From contig JAISCQ010000007.1 in NCBI GenBank assembly GCA_031265445.1, positions 1 to 38,480 on the forward strand: a stretch of DNA of 38,480 nucleotides, written 5' to 3'. The position numbers were made by a program, and so were the translations under genes. The notes below the pieces were generated by a model. The model saw only the letters and a list, made by a program, of their open reading frames with translations. It did not search any database and was not told the origin of the DNA. Below are positions 32,935 through 38,480 of the stretch, piece by piece (the first letter of the stretch is position 1; each line of letters opens with the position of its first letter). Origin of the DNA: Bacteroidales bacterium (GTDB lineage: Bacteria > Bacteroidota > Bacteroidia > Bacteroidales > UBA4181).

Positions 32935-34896
32935 TTACGCACTGTACTTTTCGATCATCTTGAACATTTGCAGCAGAGCGGCAACACTCCATGCCTGGGA
33001 TATGGCCCCTTTTGCCTGGTGTGGCGGGTCTCCGTTGTAGACCTCGGATATAGTGCCGAGTCCGTGCTGGGTCATTTCCTCTTCGAAACCATGCACCAAA
33101 CTGTTGATATATGCTACGCCCGATTTTTTGTGGATACGCAGCCATCCGGCGCTGAACCCTTCGAGCAGCCACGGCCACACGGCGCCCTGGTGGTAGGCGC
33201 GGTCGCGCTCTTCCTGCACCCCCCCGTAGACGCCTTTGTAGTTCGGATCGTCGGGCGACAGGGTGCGCAAGCCGCGCGGCGTGACCAACTGGCTGTTCAC
33301 CACGTCCAGCACCGATTTCTTGATCTCGTCGTCGATCATGCTGTAAGGCAGCGATGCGGCAAACACCTGATTGGGACGTATCGACCAGTCTTTATCTTCG
33401 CTGTTCACTACATCGGCCAAGTAGCCTTTTTCTTCGTCCCAGAAAGCGGCTACAAACGATCCGGCGATGAGTTCCGGCAAGTCTTTCCATGCGTTCACGA
33501 ATTTATGGTCGCCGGCTTCCCCGGCCAATGCGAGCGTGAACTTTATCGCGTTGTACCACAGGGCTTGAATTTCCACCGGGTAGCCGATACGCGGGGTAAC
33601 ACCCTTACCGTTGACCACGACATCCATCCATGTAAGCGCCTGACCGTCCTCTCCGGCGTATATCAGCCCATTGTCGTGCATGCGGATGTTATACGGCAGC
33701 GAGCCGTTGCGGAAATTTTCGAGAATGACCTTCATCGTTTCGCCGTAGAGCTTCCATACTTCAGCATTTTTACCCGTATATTCGGCATATTGCTGCACTG
33801 CGGAGAAGAACCAAAGCGGCGCATCTACCGAGTTGAAAACCGGATTCTGGCGGCTTCCCATGTTGGGAAACAAGCCTCCTTCCATGCGGCTAACCATCGT
33901 ATCGAGCACTTCCCGGCAGGTTTTGTGATCGTCGATGCCAAGGGTGATTCCCGGCAGGGCGACAAAGGTATCGCGTCCCCAAACGCCAAACCAGGGGTAA
34001 CCGGCAATCATTTCGGTGGTTTTGTCCTCATCGTTGCGGATGATGAACTGTTGTGCGGCGTTGGTGAGGCAATGCAGGTAACTTGAGCGCGGCAGCCTGC
34101 GTTCCAGCTGTGTAGCAAAATGGCGCTTGAAAGTAGCGGGGTTTTCTTCCCGAAGACTGGCCGAGAAAATAATGCTTTCGTCTTTCTTGATGTCCACCTC
34201 GAAATAGCCCGGAACAAACAGATCTTCGCTGTATTCGTAGCCGCGTTCCTGTTCCTTTGGATATTCGATACCATAAAACCAGTCGGGTACCGGGATAAAT
34301 TCCACTGCTTTGGAAAATTGCATGTAAAGCGTGGGCAGACCGGAATACATCTGTATGCTCACGCCATTCTTGATGGAAATGGCGTAAGTATTGGCTTCGT
34401 GGTTGGCATGCGTGAGCGTGTGCATGCTGCGGAATGCCAGGAATGGCCGGAAACGAAGTTTGGTCGGCGAATGAGCGTCAAGCAAGGTATACCGCAACAG
34501 GATCTGTTCCTTCTGATCCACCAGCAGGCTTTCCTTGCACAGCTGAACACCTCCTACCTGGTAAACGGTACTTGCAACAATATCCGTAGAAAAATCGACC
34601 ACATATTTGTGGCCTTTAGGTTCATAAACCTCTCCTTCGTATTTGTGAATGCCCAGGTTGAACTCGCTATTGTGCTGAACAACCGTTTCGTCCAACGACG
34701 ACAGGAAAACAAACCGTCTGTTTTCGAGATATTTTACGGGGCTTACCAGCAACCCGTGATATTTCCGCGTATTACATCCTATAATGGTGGTATTGCAGAA
34801 CGAGCCGCCCCTGTTGGAACGCAGGATTTCGCGATGAAGAGAATACTCCAGGTTAACCAATTGAGTTTTATCAAATTTCAGATAACTCATGAGCAT
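32935..34896 (-). CDS. Glycogen debranching enzyme, GH133 (amylo-alpha-1,6-glucosidase)
   Basis: A 653-residue cytoplasmic enzyme that hydrolyses alpha-1,6 branch stubs of glycogen. Residues 10-240 form the N-terminal GDE domain (SNRGGSFCNTTIIGCNTRKYHGLL start region), and 290-645 the (alpha/alpha)6-barrel catalytic domain, with PWFGVWGRDTFVALPGITL, RPNQVFAASLPYSMI and AYHQGAVWPWLLEGF, all typical. Start could be Met1 or Met3 (34890). First gene of the minus-strand operon debranching enzyme-GT4-GH57-proB; the 490 bp in front holds its promoter, though none is clear. The same three-gene glycogen set is known in Bacteroides. Confidence 0.92.
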   Translation of the reverse strand: MLMSYLKFDKTQLVNLEYSLHREILRSNRGGSFCNTTIIGCNTRKYHGLLVSPVKYLENRRFVFLSSLDETVVQHNSEFNLGIHKYEGEVYEPKGHKYVVDFSTDIVASTVYQVGGVQLCKESLLVDQKEQILLRYTLLDAHSPTKLRFRPFLAFRSMHTLTHANHEANTYAISIKNGVSIQMYSGLPTLYMQFSKAVEFIPVPDWFYGIEYPKEQERGYEYSEDLFVPGYFEVDIKKDESIIFSASLREENPATFKRHFATQLERRLPRSSYLHCLTNAAQQFIIRNDEDKTTEMIAGYPWFGVWGRDTFVALPGITLGIDDHKTCREVLDTMVSRMEGGLFPNMGSRQNPVFNSVDAPLWFFSAVQQYAEYTGKNAEVWKLYGETMKVILENFRNGSLPYNIRMHDNGLIYAGEDGQALTWMDVVVNGKGVTPRIGYPVEIQALWYNAIKFTLALAGEAGDHKFVNAWKDLPELIAGSFVAAFWDEEKGYLADVVNSEDKDWSIRPNQVFAASLPYSMIDDEIKKSVLDVVNSQLVTPRGLRTLSPDDPNYKGVYGGVQEERDRAYHQGAVWPWLLEGFSAGWLRIHKKSGVAYINSLVHGFEEEMTQHGLGTISEVYNGDPPHQAKGAISQAWSVAALLQMFKMIEKYSA

Positions 34897-34998
34897 AAAA
34901 ATTTGTTAATATTCTAATTATCAGTGAAAAAATAAAATTCTTACACAAAAACCAATTTTTAAATTTACACATTAAATTGATAAGAACAACCAATTTTG

Positions 34999-35041
34999 TT
35001 GATTTATCAATATTTTTTGTATTTATTGATCAATATTTTTG
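34999..35041 (+). promoter_or_regulatory. Duplicated operator-like module with -7 motif
   Basis: Two related units: TTGATTTATCAA followed by TATTTTTTG (34999-35019), and TTGATCAA followed by TATTTTTG (35026-35041). Each couples a palindrome to a -7-like element; the second is an exact TAnnTTTG. No good -33 is present, which would fit a promoter needing an activator. Confidence 0.4.
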
Positions 35042-35065
35042 CCGTGTTTTCCAAAATATTCCCGT

Positions 35066-35088
35066 CAATATCAATGCATTGAATATTG
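35066..35088. repeat. Near-perfect palindrome
   Basis: CAATAT, then the 10-bp palindrome CAATGCATTG, one bulged A, then ATATTG: 11 bp per arm with one bulge. A candidate dimeric regulator site about 300 bp before cheD. Confidence 0.45.
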
Positions 35089-35386
35089 CTCCTTCCTCCA
35101 TATATGATCAACAGGGTTTTTGTATCTCGAAGTTGCGCTGACAACAATGATCAAATTACCGGATTTCTGTTTAGATGAATACGTCCGGAAGACGGATAAA
35201 TGCGCGAAACTACGGCTAACGCTATTCATCGGTTGTATAAACAATGATAAAGGCAAAATTGTTTTTCCCCGCGGGTAATGAATGTCGGAATTTGTGTTAT
35301 AACAGGATTTTTCACGATGATTTTATTTCTCCCTGCACAGATGAAACATTTATTTTTCTTTTTCGTATCTATTAGAAAGACGATTC

Positions 35387-35968
35387 ATGAAATCTCTACC
35401 CAAGCACTTGTTATATCCGGCAGACATCTTTGTAGACAAGTCCCCGCACACCGTCAGTACCGTGTTGGGTTCGTGTGTATCCGTCTGTTTGCACGATTCG
35501 ACGCTGGGGCGGGGAGCCATCAATCATTTTATCCTGCCGCAATGGAACGGCCACGATTTGGCGACCATGAAGTATGGTAACCTGTCCATCATCCGCATAC
35601 TGGAGGAATTGCTTACACTCGGCAGCAAATACGAAGACATCGTGGCCAAAGTGTTTGGCGGCGCCGAGGTACTCACCGGCATGCCTACCAATTTTCATAT
35701 CGGCAGGCGTAATGCCCAAATCGCTATCGAAATCCTCAACGAATTCAAAATACCCATTCTCCTTTCGGATGTTGGAGGAAACCGGGGTCGCAAAATCAAT
35801 TTTAACACCTTAACCGGCGAAGTAGAGTATGAGTTTATCCGTCACCGGGAAAGAGTCCTGAATGTTGAGCTGCAGAAAGCAAAAACCAAACAGGCAATAT
35901 CTTCAAACGAATTGAGTTTTTTTAAGAGTGAGTCGTATCTCAGGCGTCACTTTTACAATATTAGCTGA
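35387..35968 (+). CDS. cheD: CheD-family receptor glutamine deamidase
   Basis: A 193-residue cytoplasmic enzyme. In motile bacteria CheD deamidates glutamines of chemoreceptors and works with CheC. The catalytic Cys30 in VLGSCVSVCLHD and His47 in GAINHFILP are present, then KVFGGAEVL (near 88-96) and GRRNAQIAIEIL follow, all family marks. The C-terminal 45 residues (after about 148) extend past the usual end and are charged. No chemoreceptor, cheC or flagellar gene is in the window, so the partner is unknown. It stands alone between a divergent metabolic operon and a convergent tldE gene. Confidence 0.9.
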   Translation: MKSLPKHLLYPADIFVDKSPHTVSTVLGSCVSVCLHDSTLGRGAINHFILPQWNGHDLATMKYGNLSIIRILEELLTLGSKYEDIVAKVFGGAEVLTGMPTNFHIGRRNAQIAIEILNEFKIPILLSDVGGNRGRKINFNTLTGEVEYEFIRHRERVLNVELQKAKTKQAISSNELSFFKSESYLRRHFYNIS

Positions 35969-35998
35969 AGTCTCCTGCCACCGCTGCCAGGGTTAAAA

Positions 35999-36035
35999 CC
36001 ACCGACAGGGTGTTCCGCAACACCGCTGTCAGTGG
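35999..36035. terminator. Bidirectional terminator hairpin between cheD and the TldE gene
   Basis: GGTGTT/AACACC around CCGC, extended by GACAG/CTGTC and further pairs after one bulge and one mismatch, about 15 bp in all. It lies between convergent genes; a short T4 follows on the minus side. Confidence 0.6.
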
Positions 36036-36045
36036 CGGTATTTCC

Positions 36046-37365
36046 CTATTTTCCGCTGAAGCTCACAGCATCGAACATGAGGGAAGGTATCCTCCACGAG
36101 GAGATCAGCAACGGGTCATTGCCTGTTTCCAGCATATTTTTCCAAAGGGTAAGCAAGTTGCCGGTGATGTTCATTTCGCTGACGGGTTTCACCGGCTTTC
36201 CGTTTTCCACCAGGAATCCCTCAACGCCAAACGAAAAGTCGCCGGTGGTACTGTTGCTGTTGCCGCCGTTGAACCCGGTTACCCATATACCCCTGTACAT
36301 GGAAGCCAGCAACTGGTCGAAGTTCCTGCTGCCAAGCCCGCAAGTGAGCACTGACGGTCCCTGTACCGTCGGCTCCATATCCAGCTTGGCACCGCTGTAC
36401 GTATCCATATAATATGTGCGCAGGACGCCCCGGTCGATCACTGTACGTTTCCGGGTAGCCACGCCCTCGCCGTCGAACCAGCGCGAGCCGCGAGCCTGCG
36501 GGATATGCGGGTCGTCAACCAGTGTGAACTTTTCCGACGTGATGCTTTCTCCGATCTTATCGATCAGGAAAGAGTTCTTCTGTTGAATACTGTTGCCATA
36601 CAGGGCAGACACGATCGGCGAAAGCAGGCGGGAAGACTGTGTATTGTCGATCAGCATCGGGTAAACGCCCGAATTGATCTTTTCCTGCCCCAGTTTGCGT
36701 AAAGTACGTTCATAGGCCGTTTTGCCTATTCCTGTCTTTTGCAGCCTGCTCCAGAAGATCGACGAATCATACCAGTAGTCCGACGGGCGCGCGTCGCCAT
36801 CGCCTTTCATGGCTGTACTGGCATGGATGCTGAACCAGGTGGTATCCGACTCGCCGTCGAAGCCGTTGCTGGCCACCATGTACGAAACGGATGCGCCGTC
36901 GTCGTAGCCGGTCGAAACCGAGATCAGGCGCGGGTCGGAACCGTATACTTCGGCGGCGGCGCTTTTGAGCAGCGCCAGCTTGTCGTCTACCGACAGCCGG
37001 TCGGCATCGTTATCGTATGTGTCCAGCCCCTTGCCGTCGCCTTGATAGTAACGCGCGGATTGCGGGAGTTTGCGGAACCCGTCTTTGACCAGAAAACGCG
37101 CAGCATCCACACTGCCGGCGATATATCGTTCCAGTTCCTTCCTGTCCAGGCGATTGGTAGAATACGATGCGTACCTCCCGTCTACATACAGCTGGAAGCT
37201 CATGCCGCTTTCGGTCGACTGTTCGAGCTTGTCCAGCTGCGTATCGCGATATTCGAACGAATTGCCGGTACGCGAATAGACCGAGACGCGCGCGTCCGAA
37301 CAGCCTTTGCTTAAAGCGTATTCCATCGCCCATTTTGCCAGCTCCCTATATTCCTGTGAAATCAT
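36046..37365 (-). CDS. TldE/PmbA-family protein
   Basis: A 439-residue member of the TldD/PmbA family. TldD/TldE (PmbA) heterodimers are metalloproteases that trim unfolded or modified peptides. This chain has no HExxH zinc motif, so it is the TldE-type (non-zinc) partner. Marks are SDARVSVYSRTGNSFEYRD near the start, SGMSFQLYVDGRYASYSTN, and the conserved end region WVTGFNGGNSNSTTGDFSFG with GFLVENGKPVKPVSEMNITGN. A tldD gene is not in view. It begins 37 bp after the lepB stop and is probably in the same operon. Confidence 0.88.
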   Translation of the reverse strand: MISQEYRELAKWAMEYALSKGCSDARVSVYSRTGNSFEYRDTQLDKLEQSTESGMSFQLYVDGRYASYSTNRLDRKELERYIAGSVDAARFLVKDGFRKLPQSARYYQGDGKGLDTYDNDADRLSVDDKLALLKSAAAEVYGSDPRLISVSTGYDDGASVSYMVASNGFDGESDTTWFSIHASTAMKGDGDARPSDYWYDSSIFWSRLQKTGIGKTAYERTLRKLGQEKINSGVYPMLIDNTQSSRLLSPIVSALYGNSIQQKNSFLIDKIGESITSEKFTLVDDPHIPQARGSRWFDGEGVATRKRTVIDRGVLRTYYMDTYSGAKLDMEPTVQGPSVLTCGLGSRNFDQLLASMYRGIWVTGFNGGNSNSTTGDFSFGVEGFLVENGKPVKPVSEMNITGNLLTLWKNMLETGNDPLLISSWRIPSLMFDAVSFSGK

Positions 37366-37402
37366 TTTCTTTAGGTTTAAAGTTTGAATATTTTTCGGTT
37401 AT

Positions 37403-38272
37403 TTATTTGATTCGTTTCAAAAACCTGTTCCATCTCCGTTTTTCTGTATAAGTATCCTTAGATGTCATGATCCGGGATGCCTCGCCTATAATACAGGCTT
37501 CGGGGATCAAACCGATGTAACGCGAATCCTGTGAGTTCATCACTTTATCGCCAGCCATGAAATACCAGTTACTGCGAAAGGTATAATCGCGCCTGATCGT
37601 GTCGTTGATATACGCTGCTGAATCTGACATACGAACGACAGCGCGGGTTTCATATACGATTTGTTTGCGGTACAGTTTGAAATTTTCGGGCGTAAGCGCT
37701 ATGGCGCTGCCTGCTGCCGGAATATAAAACGGTCCGAAATCAAAGACATCCCAATGGAATGATTGATCAAATGCGACAGCCTTGATGATGGACGAATCAA
37801 GCGTAAAACGATGGTGCAGCAACCGGTACTGTCCGGGTATATATCCCAGCGTATCGGCCAGGCCGGAAACGCGATAGAAACCGCCAACAGCCGATACGCT
37901 GTCGCCCGGAAGTCCAATGCACCGTTTAACAAAAACAGTTTCGAGGTTCATACGTATGGTATCCCATCCATAGCGGTAGGGAAAATTGAAGACCACAACA
38001 TCGTTCCTTTTGATACGCCCGAATCCCGGAACGTGTATCATTGGCGGATCGCTATTCCTGTCGAATTTCAAACCGGTGAAGATACGGGCGCCGTAAATCC
38101 ACTTGTTGGCAAGTATAAAGTCGCCCGGCAGTATTGCCGGTTCCATGGAATCGGACGGAACCGCGTAGAAATTGCACATAAACAACCGGATAACCAGCGC
38201 CAGCAAAAGCGACAGGAGGATGTACAGGACGTATCTGATAATGGATTTTAATATGGACTTCAATTTTTTCAC
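37403..38272 (-). CDS. lepB: Signal peptidase I
   Basis: A 289-residue inner-membrane protease that cuts signal peptides from exported proteins. One N-terminal membrane segment (about 11-31) is followed by the catalytic Ser42 in PSDSMEPAI and Lys116 in VFVKRCIGLPGDS, and box E GDKVMNSQDSRYIGLIP near 240-256. A large insert (125-235) between the Lys box and box E is usual in Bacteroidetes. The frame has no ATG before the catalytic Ser; the start is GTG at 38272, which overlaps the stop of the preceding 31-codon ORF by four bases (GTGA), implying coupled translation. Confidence 0.93.
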   Translation of the reverse strand: MKKLKSILKSIIRYVLYILLSLLLALVIRLFMCNFYAVPSDSMEPAILPGDFILANKWIYGARIFTGLKFDRNSDPPMIHVPGFGRIKRNDVVVFNFPYRYGWDTIRMNLETVFVKRCIGLPGDSVSAVGGFYRVSGLADTLGYIPGQYRLLHHRFTLDSSIIKAVAFDQSFHWDVFDFGPFYIPAAGSAIALTPENFKLYRKQIVYETRAVVRMSDSAAYINDTIRRDYTFRSNWYFMAGDKVMNSQDSRYIGLIPEACIIGEASRIMTSKDTYTEKRRWNRFLKRIK

Positions 38273-38364
38273 TCTTCACTCTTTATCTTTTCTGCTTCTT
38301 CCTGCATTTCCCGTATAGCCGTCGATTGTACTTTCACCGGCTTGTTAAGCAAAGCGTCAGCCAT
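38269..38364 (-). CDS. 31-codon ORF translationally coupled to lepB
   Basis: An ATG-started frame of 31 residues, MADALLNKPVKVQSTAIREM, then QEEAEKIKSEE. Charged, likely one amphipathic helix, no membrane segment. Its stop overlaps the lepB GTG start by four bases and its start is 15 bp after the stop of the preceding gene. It may be a small protein or only a translated leader that delivers ribosomes to lepB. No known family comes to mind. Confidence 0.45.
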   Translation of the reverse strand: MADALLNKPVKVQSTAIREMQEEAEKIKSEE

Positions 38365-38379
38365 TAGGGATTATATAAA

Positions 38380-38480
38380 TTAGCTTTTTATGCGTTCGAT
38401 TTTGAAATTATTGAGACCACATGCCAGAAGCATGCAAGTATCCCGGAATTCATCCTTGACTGCTCTTACCTTATCCTTGA
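38380..38480 (-). CDS. C-terminal end of a gene running in from the window edge
   Basis: The frame read on the minus strand from the window edge stays open for 33 codons to a TAA at 38380-38382, with protein-like composition (VKDEFRDTCMLLACGLNNF, then KIERIKS). The gene starts outside the window. Too short to identify. The 15-bp spacing to the next ORF suggests an operon. Confidence 0.55.
   Translation of the reverse strand, partial: KDKVRAVKDEFRDTCMLLACGLNNFKIERIKS

Larger units (their letters stand above)
34897..35386. other. Divergent intergenic region between the debranching gene and cheD
   Basis: 490 bp, AT-rich, without a convincing gene (a 61-codon minus frame at 35071-35256 has no protein-like character). 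It contains the duplicated palindrome/-7 module at 34999-35041 and a longer near-palindrome at 35066-35088, and must hold the control sites for both flanking genes. Confidence 0.6.

Noticed and set aside
32968-34086. 372-codon plus frame opposite the debranching enzyme
   Set aside because: Shadow frame; the minus strand carries a full GH133 protein with conserved motifs.
35071-35256. 61-codon minus frame in the cheD intergenic region
   Set aside because: No start signal, no family pattern, AT-rich random-looking composition.

Overview
The window is a piece of a Bacteroidota genome, almost certainly order Bacteroidales. The evidence is two SusC/SusD pairs with their companion lipoproteins, an ECF sigma/FecR pair feeding an STN-type SusC, Bacteroidetes-type promoters (TTTG-N19-TATCTTTG), and a subtilase with a type IX secretion (T9SS) sorting tail. 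The T9SS tail argues against gut Bacteroides proper and for a relative such as the Tannerella/Porphyromonas/Dysgonomonas side, but the genus cannot be fixed from this sequence.

Layout. 1-504: leader region with a very long (AG)43 microsatellite, a strong terminator and short 21-bp repeats. 505-19195: one large polysaccharide utilisation locus (PUL) on the plus strand. Its first half is susC1-susD1-DUF4959/DUF5000 lipoprotein-DUF4998 lipoprotein. Its second half is ECF sigma-FecR anti-sigma-susC2 (with STN domain)-susD2-DUF3823 lipoprotein, a terminator, a 22-bp hairpin repeat array, and one glycoside hydrolase of family 79 (beta-glucuronidase/heparanase family). The locus probably binds and imports a uronic-acid-bearing glycan, and the STN-FecR-sigma relay probably senses it. 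A minus-oriented terminator and a -7 promoter motif between fecR and susC2 suggest a cis-antisense RNA. 19491-28789: ordinary chromosomal genes, namely rbfA, a methyltransferase, yraN, a hypothetical lipoprotein, an esterase, a small protein with its own promoter and terminator, tRNA-Cys, a FabB/FabF-like ketosynthase, a ThrE-family exporter, a T9SS-sorted subtilase and an AT-rich small gene with a consensus promoter. 28997-34896 (minus): proB and a glycogen/alpha-glucan cluster (GH57-like protein, GT4 glycosyltransferase, GH133 debranching enzyme). 35387-35968: an isolated cheD. 36046-38480 (minus): TldE/PmbA protein, signal peptidase I, a 31-codon ORF coupled to it, and the end of a further gene.

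Most interesting points. (1) The GH57 protein appears to have lost its catalytic nucleophile (Asn147 where active relatives have Glu) and carries a Lys/Ala-rich histone-like tail, so it may be a non-hydrolytic glycogen-associated protein. (2) A candidate antisense RNA sits in the susC2 leader. (3) A 22-bp tandem array forms phased alternative hairpins in front of the GH79 gene. (4) CheD occurs without any other chemotaxis gene in view, behind a duplicated palindrome-plus-promoter-like module. (5) A tRNA-Cys terminator lies only 22 nt before the ketosynthase start codon. All functional statements are read from sequence and family knowledge; no database search was made.
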